From Mycobacterium asiaticum (GTDB taxonomy: Bacteria > Actinomycetota > Actinomycetes > Mycobacteriales > Mycobacteriaceae): a DNA stretch of 64,000 bases. Every line of letters begins with the position of its first letter. Within the stretch, counting starts at the first letter, position 1. Positions 48,525 through 59,672 of the stretch are shown here, piece after piece. The notes beneath the pieces were generated by a model. That model worked only from the letters and a program-made list of their open reading frames with translations. It did not search any database and had not been told where the DNA came from. A program made the position numbers and the translations under genes. The stretch lies in NCBI RefSeq assembly GCF_001673635.1, contig NZ_LZMH01000069.1:434001-498000 (forward strand), in the 5' to 3' direction.

Positions 48525-49004
48525 ATGGGTGTCGTCGACGGAGCGGTGCGCAGTGTGGGTCGAACGGTGAGTCGGGCGGCGACAGCGACCACGGCTGCGG
48601 CCGGCGCTGTCGGTGGCGCCGCGGTCAACGGCATCGTCGGCGGCGTCAAAGGCGCCGCCGAAGGCATCCAGCAGGGACTCAGCACCGGTAGCAAGTCCAC
48701 CCCCGCGGCCGCGCTGGCGCTCGGGGCGGTCGGCGCCGCGGGTCTGGTCGAGTGGCCGATCCTGTTGGCCGTCGGAGGCGGCGCGCTGCTGTTGCGCAAG
48801 CTGGGTCACGGACCCGGGCAGCCCGCGCCGCCGACCCCGACGAAACTGACTGCGGTACCCACCGAGGAAGCGCCGGAGACGACGGAAGCGCCGAAGACAT
48901 CGACACCGCGCAAGGCCGCGGCTAAGAAGGCCCCAGCCAAGACGGCGGCCAAGAAGGCATCCGGCCGGCGGGCAGGAACCGGCAACCTGCGTAGCACCAA
49001 CTGA
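48525..49004 (+). CDS. Small membrane protein with Lys/Ala-rich tail (Rv0426c-like)
   Basis: The 159-aa protein has an Ala/Gly-rich amphipathic N-terminal half (residues 1-60) and a hydrophobic stretch (AAGLVEWPILLAVGGGALLL, about 70-90). The C-terminal tail is histone-like, rich in Lys, Ala and Pro (KAAAKKAPAKTAAKKAS), and could bind nucleic acid or the wall. In M. tuberculosis the homologue lies next to ctpH, a large P-type ATPase gene, which is missing here. Function is unknown. Confidence 0.78.
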   Translation: MGVVDGAVRSVGRTVSRAATATTAAAGAVGGAAVNGIVGGVKGAAEGIQQGLSTGSKSTPAAALALGAVGAAGLVEWPILLAVGGGALLLRKLGHGPGQPAPPTPTKLTAVPTEEAPETTEAPKTSTPRKAAAKKAPAKTAAKKASGRRAGTGNLRSTN

Positions 49005-49013
49005 TCGCGGCGA

Positions 49014-49175
49014 TCAGCACTGTTGAGCAACGCGCCGGTGATCAGCCCGATCGCTCGTCCCGACTTCAAGCACCCCGACGCGCCACATCAGCGCATAAAG
49101 CTCGGTCAAAGGCCCCCTCAGCAACGCGGCGAACGACGAAGCCAGCGGGTCAGCCAGATGATCTGTCGTCGTCAT
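49014..49175 (-). CDS. Possible small ORF in the gap where ctpH would be
   Basis: An ATG at 49175, preceded by GTCGGGAAT, opens 53 codons (start TTTDHLADPLASSFAALLRG, end DRADHRRVAQQC). Third-position GC is about 70 percent, lower than in flanking genes, so coding is doubtful. It is divergent from the small membrane gene at 49239. It might be a real short protein or a decayed remnant. Confidence 0.3.
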   Translation of the reverse strand: MTTTDHLADPLASSFAALLRGPLTELYALMWRVGVLEVGTSDRADHRRVAQQC

Positions 49176-49238
49176 ATTCCCGACGGTGACCGCTCCATCG
49201 GGCGCAACGGCAAACCCTTCGTTACTGAAAGGCAAATG

Positions 49239-49514
49239 ATGGCGGAAAACAAAACTCGCCGGGAAACCTCCCAGCGCGACGCCGTGGACAAGATCCGGGC
49301 AGGCCAAACCTTCGCCATCAACCTGCCGGTGGTGGGCAAGGTGGCCGTGCCCCGGCCCGAGCAACTGGCCTATTACGGCGGCTTGGCGGCGTTGGCGGCC
49401 TTCGAACTCATCGACTGGCCGGTCGCCTTGGTCATCGCCACCGGGCACGTGCTGGCCAGCAATCACCGCAATCAGCTTCTGGAGGAACTCGGCGAGGCGC
49501 TGGAAGACGTGTAA
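49239..49514 (+). CDS. Small membrane protein (Rv0424c-like), 91 aa
   Basis: The second of two adjacent ATGs (49239) is at better distance from AAAGG and gives 91 aa, the length of Rv0424c. Residues 1-35 are charged (AENKTRRETSQRDAVDKIRAGQ). VGKVAVPRPEQLAYYGGLAALAAFELIDWPVALVIATGHVL then forms one or two hydrophobic segments, and an acidic end LLEELGEALEDV follows. PEQLAYYGGLAALAA is reminiscent of a mitochondrial-type membrane anchor, but no family is assigned. In M. tuberculosis it lies directly between ctpH and thiC. Confidence 0.8.
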   Translation: MAENKTRRETSQRDAVDKIRAGQTFAINLPVVGKVAVPRPEQLAYYGGLAALAAFELIDWPVALVIATGHVLASNHRNQLLEELGEALEDV

Positions 49515-49524
49515 TACGAGGCGG

Positions 49525-49887
49525 TCAGCGGTCCTGGTGATCGAGCAGCGCGTCAGGCACGGTCGGATAGACCTGCAGAATGCGGTCCAGTTCCGTGACC
49601 TCGATCGGCTGCAGCACCGGGGGATGGTCGGCGACCAGTCGCACCGATGTCCCGGCGGCCACGCCCTCCTCATGGCTGTCGAGCAATGCGTTCAACCCGG
49701 CGCTGCCGAGTAGGTTCACCCGCTCCAGATCGACGATCACCAGGCGCGCCGGGTGGGTGGCGGCCACCTCGAGCGCCCTTTTGAGTTCGACGATCAGCAT
49801 GTCGACGCTACTCGAATCGATATCCCCCTCGGCGAGCACGACGACCCCGTCCGCACGCGACTCCTGGGTGACCTTCAGCAGCTCCAT
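49525..49887 (-). CDS. STAS-domain anti-sigma-factor antagonist
   Basis: The 120-aa protein is a single STAS domain. It contains VVVLAEGDIDSSSVDMLIVELKRAL, then VIVDLERVNLLGSAGLNALLDSHEEG, with the phospho-acceptor-type Ser in LLGSAGL. Such proteins bind anti-sigma kinases when unphosphorylated and so free a sigma factor, usually of the SigF/SigB type. No partner kinase is encoded nearby. The PAS-ANTAR gene lies 101 bases upstream on the same strand, so both may serve one stress-sensing route. I recall no such pair here in M. tuberculosis. Confidence 0.9.
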   Translation of the reverse strand: MELLKVTQESRADGVVVLAEGDIDSSSVDMLIVELKRALEVAATHPARLVIVDLERVNLLGSAGLNALLDSHEEGVAAGTSVRLVADHPPVLQPIEVTELDRILQVYPTVPDALLDHQDR

Positions 49888-49988
49888 CGGTATTACCCGC
49901 CTAAATGTGTCAGATTTCGGCCGGTGGGCAAGGCGCGGATGCCCGACTCCGCCGCCCTTTCTCAGTGCTGTGGAGAATAACGCGCTGG

Positions 49989-50711
49989 TTAGGGGCTGGA
50001 TTCGGCAGGGATGCGTTCATGCACAGTCAGCAACAGGTGGTCGAACTGTCCCTGCGCGACGGTCGACGGATTGGCCAGCGACGTGACCTCGTCCAGCAGT
50101 TGCTTGGCCAGCGCGCGCAGTTTGACGTTGGTTTCCTGCGACCGCCACTGCAGCACCCGAAACGCCTGCTCGGCGTTGACCCGGTACACGTACATCAGCA
50201 CGCCTTTGGCTTGCTCGATGGTCGCGCGGTTCTCGAACAGGTCGGGTAACGCTTCGTCGAGCATTTCTTGGCGGGCCTCGTCGAAGGTGTCGGTGAGATC
50301 GATGTAGTGGCCCGCGGTGCCGAGCACCGCACCCGACTCGTCCAGCATCCGGTCGGCCACCACGATCGCGTCATGCACCTGACCACGCGTATCGATGAAT
50401 CGGTGTCTGCTGGAGAACGACTCCCCCGAACGCAGCGCGTAGTCCAGCAGGTCCTGCACGTGCGCGCGGTCTTCGGGATGCTTGTGCGACAGCAGCAGTT
50501 TGGTGGTGGGCTCGACCGAACCGGGCTCATAGCCGTGCATCCGGGCCACCTCGTCCGACCATTCCCAGCGCTGGCCGACGAACCAGAACCGGAAGCTACC
50601 CACATTGAGGTAGGGGCGGGCTCCGGCGGGTTGCACCCCGCCATCATCCCATTCGCCGGTGACACCACATACGAGCAGTTCAACTCGGCCGCGGACGTTC
50701 TCCCCTCGCAT
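49989..50711 (-). CDS. PAS-ANTAR regulator (predicted RNA-binding antiterminator)
   Basis: From the ATG at 50711 the protein has 240 aa; the open frame runs much further but through thiC in antisense. A PAS domain (GSFRFWFVGQRWEWSDEVARMHGYEPG ... HPEDRAHVQDLLDYALRSG, about residues 38-150) is followed by an ANTAR domain (RATIEQAKGVLMYVYRVNAEQAFRVLQWRSQETNVKLR, about 176-215). ANTAR domains bind dual-hairpin RNA and prevent termination, here presumably in answer to a small-molecule or redox signal in PAS. It is divergent from the thiC riboswitch. The exact start is uncertain. Confidence 0.88.
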   Translation of the reverse strand: MRGENVRGRVELLVCGVTGEWDDGGVQPAGARPYLNVGSFRFWFVGQRWEWSDEVARMHGYEPGSVEPTTKLLLSHKHPEDRAHVQDLLDYALRSGESFSSRHRFIDTRGQVHDAIVVADRMLDESGAVLGTAGHYIDLTDTFDEARQEMLDEALPDLFENRATIEQAKGVLMYVYRVNAEQAFRVLQWRSQETNVKLRALAKQLLDEVTSLANPSTVAQGQFDHLLLTVHERIPAESSP

Positions 50712-50756
50712 GCGCGGGCGGCGCTGCGCTAGCGTGGGAGGCGCCACCAACAAATG

Positions 50757-53295
<2,539 letters not shown>

Positions 53296-53299
<4 letters not shown>

Positions 53300-53913
53300 A
53301 CCTCGATCAGATCGCCGGAGTCGCGCACCGGCCCGAAGGCAACCCGCACGGCGTGGTGGTGTTGACCCATGGTGCCGGCGGCAATCGGGATTCCGCACTG
53401 TTGCAACGGGTTTGCGACGAGTGGGCCCGAGTTGGCTGGCTCGCGGTGCGATACAACCTGCCGTACCGGCGCCGTCGCCCGAAGGGCCCGCCGTCGGGTT
53501 CGGCCGCCACCGACCGCGACGGCATCGTCGAGGCAATCCAGTTGTGCCGCGACCTCGCCGACGGCCCCTTGGTGGTCGGCGGACATTCCTACGGCGGGCG
53601 GCAGACCTCCATGGTGGTCGCCGAAAACCGCACACCGGTGGACGTGCTGACGCTGTTCTCCTACCCGGTCCATCCGCCGGGCAAGCCGGAGCGTGCCCGC
53701 ACCGAACACCTGCCGGAGGTTACCACCCCCACGGTGTTCACCCACGGCACCTCCGACCCGTTCGGCAGCATCGCCGAACTGCGCGACGCCGCCGCGCTGA
53801 TCCCGGCACGCACCGAGATCGTCGAGATCACCGGCGCCCGGCACGACCTCGGCTCCAAGAACCTCGACGTCGCCCAGCTGGCGGTCGCGGCGGCCCTTCG
53901 ACTGCTGGTCTGA
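53296..53913 (+). CDS. Dienelactone-hydrolase-like alpha/beta hydrolase (Rv0421c-like)
   Basis: The GTG start overlaps the thiD stop (GTGA), giving 205 aa. The small alpha/beta hydrolase has VVLTHGAGGNRDSAL (oxyanion), the nucleophile elbow VGGHSYGGRQT, the acid loop THGTSDPFGS and the His in ITGARHDLGSK. The pattern matches the KAN/dienelactone-hydrolase-like group of intracellular esterases. Its fixed place behind thiC-thiD hints at housekeeping in thiamine metabolism, but no direct role is known. Confidence 0.9.
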
Positions 53914-53968
53914 GGCCTACCGCCAAATCCCACATTCAGCCACATCCCTGTAGAATGCCCATTAACAT

Positions 53969-54232
53969 ATGGACGCACGAGGGGGCTCCGATCGGTGGGC
54001 GGGACAGATGTTGCGGACAATTCGCCGGGTGCTGAGCTATCAGCTCGCAGTCGGGCGGCTGCTAGCCATCGGAATCGTTGTCGGCGTGCCGTACCTGCTG
54101 GTTGGGACGGTTTGGTCAAATACACACACCGATCACCTGCGCGACCTGCACGGCGCCGACCTGGCGGTTTCCTATTTGGGATCGATCGTGTCCTGGCCGG
54201 TACTGCTGTTCTCGAACGTCTGCATGACCTGA
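53969..54232 (+). CDS. Small membrane protein, 87 aa
   Basis: TAGAAT at 53951-53956 lies 12 bases before the ATG, so the mRNA may have almost no leader; an alternative ATG at 54008 would give 74 aa. Two hydrophobic segments are present: LLAIGIVVGVPYLLVGTVW and LGSIVSWPVLLFSNVCM, separated by a His/Asp-rich loop (NTHTDHLRDLHGADL). No family was recognised. It is followed after 43 bases by another small membrane gene, and the two may act together. Confidence 0.65.
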   Translation: MDARGGSDRWAGQMLRTIRRVLSYQLAVGRLLAIGIVVGVPYLLVGTVWSNTHTDHLRDLHGADLAVSYLGSIVSWPVLLFSNVCMT

Positions 54233-54275
54233 ACCGCAGCCAGTCAAGCACTCATTAACATCGTCTGGGGGAAAT

Positions 54276-54647
54276 GTGAGTCGTCGTCAGATATACCTCG
54301 GGATCGCCGGCCTGGCAATGGCGTTGATCGGGCTGGGTGCCCTGTGGTTCCCGGTCTACCTCGATCAGTTCGACATCTACGGCATGAAGGTCAACTGCGG
54401 TAATGGGATCGGCGCCATGGTGGTCCAGACGCAGGTCGAAGGCGAGACCGCGGCCCGGTGCGGCACCGCTTTGTTAGTCCGGCGGTTGTGGTCGATTCCC
54501 ACCGTTGCCATCGGGTGGGTCCTGGTCACCGCGTTCGTGGTGATGTGGGTGCGCGACGAACACCTGGAGGAAGAGCCCGCCCATTACGTGCCGCATCCCG
54601 AGATCGCCGGCCCCACCACGGGATGGTGGACCGGGCGGCGTTCGTAG
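54276..54647 (+). CDS. Small membrane protein (possibly Rv0420c-like), 123 aa
   Basis: The GTG is preceded by GGGGGAAAT. The 123-aa protein has an N-terminal helix (IYLGIAGLAMALIGLGALWFPVYL), an exported loop of about 55 residues with two cysteines (VNCGNG, ARCGTA) that could pair, and a second helix (IPTVAIGWVLVTAFVVMWV). An acidic cytoplasmic tail follows. It lies where M. tuberculosis has the transmembrane gene Rv0420c, between Rv0421c and lpqM. Function is unknown. It ends tail-to-tail with the DUF4190 gene. Confidence 0.75.
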   Translation: MSRRQIYLGIAGLAMALIGLGALWFPVYLDQFDIYGMKVNCGNGIGAMVVQTQVEGETAARCGTALLVRRLWSIPTVAIGWVLVTAFVVMWVRDEHLEEEPAHYVPHPEIAGPTTGWWTGRRS

Positions 54648-55118
54648 CTACGCCGCCACGGCCGGCACCGCGTGATACTGCACGGCGACCACCGGAGCGG
54701 GTGCCCCGGAGTAGGTGTCGTCCGGCTTCGAGTTGGCGCCGATGATCACGAAGACGATGAACAGGACCAGGGCCAAAGCGGTGCCGAGTCCGCCGATGAT
54801 GATCCCGGCGATTGCCATCCCGCGCCCACCCTGGCCGGTGTTGCGGATCTGATTGAGCGCGATGATCCCGAAGATCACCCCCAGGAACGAGCCGATGATG
54901 CAAATCAGGAAACCGACCAGCGCCGTCACCAGAGACGCGATCGCCATCCCGTTCGTGCCGACGCTCTGCTGCGGGTAGCCCGGCGACGGGTAGCCATATC
55001 CATATCCCGGCGGTTGCGGCGGCGGGTAGCCATAGCCCCCGCCCTGCGGCGGCTGGTAACCACCGCCCGGCGGCGGGTAGTCACCCGGTGGCGGTGGGTA
55101 GTAGGGCGGTTCGGTCAC
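54648..55118 (-). CDS. DUF4190 membrane protein with Pro/Gly/Tyr-rich N-terminus
   Basis: AAGGAGGCTCCT precedes the GTG at 55118, a very good ribosome-binding site. Residues 1-50 are a low-complexity Pro-Gly-Tyr region (YYPPPPGDYPPP). Two membrane helices of the DUF4190 type follow (MAIASLVTALVGFLICIIGSFLGVIFGIIAL and GMAIAGIIIGGLGTALALVLFIVFVII), with the linker NQIRNTGQGGR. The protein totals 156 aa. Such proteins are common envelope proteins of unknown role. It starts 10 bases after lpqM. Confidence 0.87.
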   Translation of the reverse strand: MTEPPYYPPPPGDYPPPGGGYQPPQGGGYGYPPPQPPGYGYGYPSPGYPQQSVGTNGMAIASLVTALVGFLICIIGSFLGVIFGIIALNQIRNTGQGGRGMAIAGIIIGGLGTALALVLFIVFVIIGANSKPDDTYSGAPAPVVAVQYHAVPAVAA

Positions 55119-55128
55119 AGGAGCCTCC

Positions 55129-56592
55129 TTATCCCGGGTAGCGCGAGTAGCACCCTTCCATCTCCCCGCCCACACCGGCGCGGAACGCCGCGATCCGGGT
55201 GAAACCGGCGGGGACGCTGGCACCGTCGGCGTCACTGGCGACGAGGTGGTTGGTGAGCAATCCGGCCACGGCCTCGTCGAGGTCGCCGGCCGTCAATACC
55301 AGCGAATTACCCGAAGGCAGCTCGATGTTCTCGGCCATCTTCTTGTGCGCGACGCCGGTGAGGCACGCCGTACGCAGTGCGGTCCAGGGACTCTGCATCG
55401 GCAACTTGCGCTCGTGTTGCACCGCCAGGGCGTATCTCGACATCACGATCGACAGCGCGGTGTCGTCGCCCTGGGGCAGACTGTGCTCCTTCTCGCCGGC
55501 AACCTTGCCCATGGTCGCCAGCGCGGGCAGGTCCACGGCGATGGTGTTGGTAGCCGGGCAGTAGGAGGCCGGCGGGCTGGGCTTGGCATTTGAGCAACCG
55601 CCCTCCGTCATGGACAGGGTCGGCGGATTCTTCGGCGCGAAGATTTTGCCCATCAGCTCCATCAGCGTGTCCAGGGTTTCCTTGGTGATCTTCACTTCGC
55701 CCGTCTCCGTGCCGCCACTGGTGTCCACCCGCAGCGCGGTCGGTAGGTCACCGCGGCGCTGCTCGACCTCGGCCTTGTTGATCGCGGCGCACGCCTGAGT
55801 TCCGGTGACGAAGCCCATCTGGAAAGCGCTGACCCGATCCAGCGCCGACCCGTGTTCGTCGTCGTTCTGCGAGTCCGCGTCCATCACCGGGTCGCGGGTG
55901 GTGATGATCCCGGCGAGTACGTGGTCGAGCCCGTCGGCGGTGCTCAGGTTGAAGCGCGACGACTTGCCCGCGGCCACGTTGTACAGATAAACCCCGGCAA
56001 AGCAGTCGGCCTGCTGCTCGCGAACGATGGTCGGGTCGCGCCGGGTGACCAGTTTGGCCATGGTCTGTAACGCGTGCCCGAATTCATGTGCGAGCACACC
56101 GTTCACAGACATGTCCCCGAAGTACTGTTGGGCGACCGCCATGAACACCCCACGGTCCCAAGCGATCATGTTGCAGCGCGACGTGAAGAACGCGTTGACC
56201 AACTGATAGGTCTCGTTGTAACAGACGATCGGACTGTTCCGGTCGTTCGAGTCATAAGACACCAGTTTGTCGACGGGTTTGAACGAGCCCTTCAACGGGG
56301 CTGTGTAGTTGGCTTTCCAGAACTCCTCGATGTCGTTGATGGAGTACAACGACAACTTGTCGATCGGACCGTTGTTGGTGTTGAGCACGGTGCCGGTGGG
56401 CGCCGGTCCGTTCGGCTTGGTACCGCTGGGCCCGCTGGTGGCCGGCAAACCACCCACCCGGAACGGATCGTTGAGGATCGACACCGCGCGTCCGGGCACC
56501 ATGGTGGTGCAACCCACGACCATCAGCACCACCCCGAGGCACGCCGATCCAGCCCGTAACCAGGCAATCAATGTGTGCGAGCGCAACTTCAT
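55129..56592 (-). CDS. lpqM: Lipoprotein metallopeptidase LpqM
   Basis: Started at MKLRSHTL the protein has 487 aa and a signal peptide with lipobox VVGC (a start at 56625 would add 11 residues). The zinc motif LAHEFGHALQTM (HExxH) is at about residue 170. A downstream E-Q-Q-A-D-C-F-A-G segment has the third-ligand pattern of neutral zinc metallopeptidases. Several cysteines (IVCYNE, SRCNM, GCSNAK, SYCPAT, TACLTG) suggest disulfides. It should act outside the membrane. In M. tuberculosis lpqM is likewise next to lpqL. Confidence 0.92.
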   Translation of the reverse strand: MKLRSHTLIAWLRAGSACLGVVLMVVGCTTMVPGRAVSILNDPFRVGGLPATSGPSGTKPNGPAPTGTVLNTNNGPIDKLSLYSINDIEEFWKANYTAPLKGSFKPVDKLVSYDSNDRNSPIVCYNETYQLVNAFFTSRCNMIAWDRGVFMAVAQQYFGDMSVNGVLAHEFGHALQTMAKLVTRRDPTIVREQQADCFAGVYLYNVAAGKSSRFNLSTADGLDHVLAGIITTRDPVMDADSQNDDEHGSALDRVSAFQMGFVTGTQACAAINKAEVEQRRGDLPTALRVDTSGGTETGEVKITKETLDTLMELMGKIFAPKNPPTLSMTEGGCSNAKPSPPASYCPATNTIAVDLPALATMGKVAGEKEHSLPQGDDTALSIVMSRYALAVQHERKLPMQSPWTALRTACLTGVAHKKMAENIELPSGNSLVLTAGDLDEAVAGLLTNHLVASDADGASVPAGFTRIAAFRAGVGGEMEGCYSRYPG

Positions 56593-56659
56593 CCACCAAC
56601 CCCGTCCCGACCGGCCTGCACGCAAGGATCCCTTAGTTTAGACACCTCACGGCGTCGCG

Positions 56660-58132
56660 CTAGGAAACTCGCGTCCGATGCCGCTTGTCATGGGGCGTGA
56701 CACCGTTTACCCCGTTGATCGACTCCGCATAGGTGCCCACCGCAAACGCCACCCCGGCGCCCATCACCGCCAGCGCCTCGCGGTTCACCGCCTCCACCGT
56801 GTCTCGCGGGCTGCGGTAGCCAGGATCGAACGCCGCGCCGGCCTGGCCGCCCCAAAGACGCGCCTGCACAGTCGTTTTGGTCTGTGATGCGCCGGTGTTC
56901 ATGCCCCCGACCGGCACGCCGGCAACCAGGAACGGGTGGTAATCGGTGTTGGTGTTCAACGGCATGTCGGCCGGCCGCTTCCCAGCCAGGTTCAGATAAC
57001 CCGCCAGCGTGCGCTCGATACCGGCCGAACCTTCCGGCACATCTGCCGACGCCACGCCCGGGCCCGCTGGACCGGACTGGTCCCCGTCATCGGTGAAAAA
57101 ACCCGGGTTCGGGGAGCCCAGCATGTCGAAATTCAGATACAGCGCGATGTTGTTGAGCGCCGCGTTGTCGAGGCCGAACACGTAGTCCATCGAGCCGTTG
57201 AGTCCGTTCTCGGCGGCACCCCAGAACGCGAACCGCACCGCATTGGCCACCGGCGGCAACGGGCCCAGCTGCAGCGCCGTTTCCAGCACGGCGGCCACCC
57301 CGGATCCGGCGTTGTTGACGCCGGGGCTGTCCACTGGGCTGTCCAGGTGTGAGCCGACCATCACCACCTCGTCCGCGGCGCCGGTCTTGGTCTGCGCCAG
57401 CACATTGCGGGAGATGATCTTGACGTTCTCGGCGTCCAGCACCAGCCGCACCGTCGCCGTGCCGCGTCCCAGCGCAGCGGCTCCGGCGGCTCCGACGACC
57501 GCGACCGGCAGGGTGAGCTGGTTGTAGTAACCGGGATTGAACAGGGTGGCCGGGGCCCCCTGACCGATGGGCTGGCTGGTCACGATCACCGCCGCCGCGC
57601 CCTTGGCCACCGCGCTGTTCTGCTTGTCGACCACCGAGCAGCGGCTGTCGTCGACCACCGCGATGGCGCCCTTGGGCAACGCGGCCGGGTAGTCGGCCGC
57701 CGCACAGCCGGCCGGCTGGGTCGGCCGGACCACCTGCCCCGTCAAACCACCCGTCGGCGTCCGGACCAGCAACGAGGCCTGGTCAACGGGAAAGCTACGG
57801 CCGGCCACGGTAAGGGTCGGTTTGCCCTCCGACACCGTGTGCAACCGCTGGAATTGGGGCGTGGTGACTTCAAACCCCTTGTCCCGTAATGCTTTCGCGA
57901 TGTAATCCACACTCGAGTCATAGCCGGACGTGCCTGCCGCCCGGCTGCCGCGGTTGGCGTTGGCGATGTCTTGCAGGGCCCGCAGGTGAACGAACATCCC
58001 GTCCGCGGTCACCTTGGCAGCCAGGGATCGGGCCGGATCGGGCGCCACGCCCGGCGACGGATGCGACGGACGCGATGCCGAACACGCCGCGAGCAGAAGT
58101 GTCAGCAGGAGGACGGCGAGCCGACGCGTCAT
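56660..58132 (-). CDS. LpqL paralogue, probable inactive M28 aminopeptidase lipoprotein
   Basis: The 490-aa protein has a signal peptide with lipobox LLAAC, a PA insert domain and an M28 peptidase domain, aligned throughout with LpqL just upstream. Of the M28 residues it keeps H262 (GSHLDS), E308 and D336 (NFDMLG). The bridging Asp is N274 (VNNAGSG), the general base Glu is A307 (GAAENG) and the last His is R440 (GYRSPRD). It is therefore predicted to have lost both zinc binding and catalysis. The reading frame is intact, arguing for a retained non-catalytic role. Its ATG overlaps the lpqL stop (ATGA). Confidence 0.9.
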   Translation of the reverse strand: MTRRLAVLLLTLLLAACSASRPSHPSPGVAPDPARSLAAKVTADGMFVHLRALQDIANANRGSRAAGTSGYDSSVDYIAKALRDKGFEVTTPQFQRLHTVSEGKPTLTVAGRSFPVDQASLLVRTPTGGLTGQVVRPTQPAGCAAADYPAALPKGAIAVVDDSRCSVVDKQNSAVAKGAAAVIVTSQPIGQGAPATLFNPGYYNQLTLPVAVVGAAGAAALGRGTATVRLVLDAENVKIISRNVLAQTKTGAADEVVMVGSHLDSPVDSPGVNNAGSGVAAVLETALQLGPLPPVANAVRFAFWGAAENGLNGSMDYVFGLDNAALNNIALYLNFDMLGSPNPGFFTDDGDQSGPAGPGVASADVPEGSAGIERTLAGYLNLAGKRPADMPLNTNTDYHPFLVAGVPVGGMNTGASQTKTTVQARLWGGQAGAAFDPGYRSPRDTVEAVNREALAVMGAGVAFAVGTYAESINGVNGVTPHDKRHRTRVS

Positions 58133-59628
58133 GGCTTGGCGAGCACGTGGCGGGTGCGGTCTCCAATGATCGGAACCCCGTTTCGGCCGCTGAGATCCTG
58201 CGCATAAAGGGCCACGGCGTAAGCGACACCACCACCCTGGATGCCCAGCGAGGTGCGGTCGATGTGCTCGAGGTTGTCACCCTTCTGGTGATAGTTGGGG
58301 TCGAACGGCTCGTTGGCCGCGCCGCCCCACAGCTTGGCCTGCTCATCGGACTTCTTGCCCTCGGCGCCGGAGAACAGACCGCCCGACGGGATCCCGGCCA
58401 GGGTGAACCCGTCGTAGTCGGACCGGCCATCGAAGGAGGTGTCCTCCGCGGTCTTTCCGGCCTCCTTCAGGTAGGCCACCAGGGTGCGTTCGATCCCGGC
58501 CGAGCCTTCCGGCACGACCGGCTGGCCACGTTCGTCCGCCGGCAGCGATTGGTCGCCGTCGTAGGTGAAGTAACCCGGGTTCGGTGAGGCGAGCATGTCG
58601 AAGTTCAGGTACAGAGCGATGTTCTTCAGTCCGTCCAGGTCCAGCGACTCGACGTAGTTGCGCGAACCGATCAAGCCGAGTTCCTCGGCGCCCCAGAAGC
58701 CGAACCGCACCGCATTGCGCACCTGCGGCGAACTCCCAAGCTGCACAGCCGTTTCCAGCACGGCCGCCACGCCCGAGCCGTTGTCGTTGATGCCCGGTCC
58801 CTCCGGGACGCTGTCCAGATGCGCGCCGGCCATCACAACGTCCGAGGTGGACCCCGTCTTGGTCTGGGCAATGACATTGCGGGCCTTGAAATCCTGGGTG
58901 TGCGCGTCGAGTTTGATGGTCACGGGGCCGGACTTGGCGCGTAGCTGGAACCCGACGGATTTGGTGACGCTGACTACTGGGATCTTGACGTCGGTGTTTG
59001 CTCCAAGGGTGCCGCCCATCGCCTGCTCGTCGACGTTGTCGATGACAATCAGCGCCGCCGCTCCGCGCTGCGCGGCGGCATCCTCCTTCTGCGCGAACTG
59101 GCACGAGCCTCGATCGACCACCACTACCGCGCCCTGCACGGGCAGCCTGTCGTAGTCCGACGGCGTGCACCCGGGGCTTTCGTCGGTGGGGGCGAACAAC
59201 AGCGGCCCGGTCACGCCCTCGGCCGGCGTGCCCCGGCTGTACTCCAGCGCGCGCGCCTCGGCGGTCAGCTCACCCGCCGATACCGACCCTTTCTCGGCGT
59301 GGAACACCCGGGCCGAGAACTCCGGGGTCTGGACGTCAAAACCCTGCTTGCGCAACGTATCCACCACATAGTCGACGCTGGCTTCATAGCCGGGGGTGCC
59401 CACCGCCCTGGTGCCGTTGTTGGCGTTGGCGATGTCCTGAAGTTTGGACAGGTGCGCCATCATCGCGTCGGTGGTGACCTTGTTGCGCAGCGTGGTGGCG
59501 AACTCGGTGGCGGATTGGTTGCTGCCGCCGGACTGCTGGCTGGTGCCGCGTCCGCAGCCGGTCATCATGAGGGCGGCGATCAATACCGCGGCAAGCACCG
59601 CCGGCATCGCCTTCGATTTGTGCACCAT
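58129..59628 (-). CDS. lpqL: Lipoprotein aminopeptidase LpqL (M28)
   Basis: This 499-aa protein (M. tuberculosis LpqL is 500) has a lipobox MMTGC and a Ser/Gln-rich linker. A PA domain is inserted in an M28 zinc aminopeptidase. The complete site is present: H270 (GAHLDS), D282 (INDNGSG), general base E315 and ligand E316 (GAEELG), D344 (NFDMLA) and H447 (NYHQKGD). It probably removes N-terminal residues from peptides at the cell surface. The open frame extends upstream, but MVHKSKAM begins the signal peptide. It is coupled to its inactive paralogue. Confidence 0.94.
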   Translation of the reverse strand: MVHKSKAMPAVLAAVLIAALMMTGCGRGTSQQSGGSNQSATEFATTLRNKVTTDAMMAHLSKLQDIANANNGTRAVGTPGYEASVDYVVDTLRKQGFDVQTPEFSARVFHAEKGSVSAGELTAEARALEYSRGTPAEGVTGPLLFAPTDESPGCTPSDYDRLPVQGAVVVVDRGSCQFAQKEDAAAQRGAAALIVIDNVDEQAMGGTLGANTDVKIPVVSVTKSVGFQLRAKSGPVTIKLDAHTQDFKARNVIAQTKTGSTSDVVMAGAHLDSVPEGPGINDNGSGVAAVLETAVQLGSSPQVRNAVRFGFWGAEELGLIGSRNYVESLDLDGLKNIALYLNFDMLASPNPGYFTYDGDQSLPADERGQPVVPEGSAGIERTLVAYLKEAGKTAEDTSFDGRSDYDGFTLAGIPSGGLFSGAEGKKSDEQAKLWGGAANEPFDPNYHQKGDNLEHIDRTSLGIQGGGVAYAVALYAQDLSGRNGVPIIGDRTRHVLAKP

Positions 59629-59672
59629 TGCGCCCAGACTAGACCAGATGGGCCTCGAGATCGTCGCCACGC

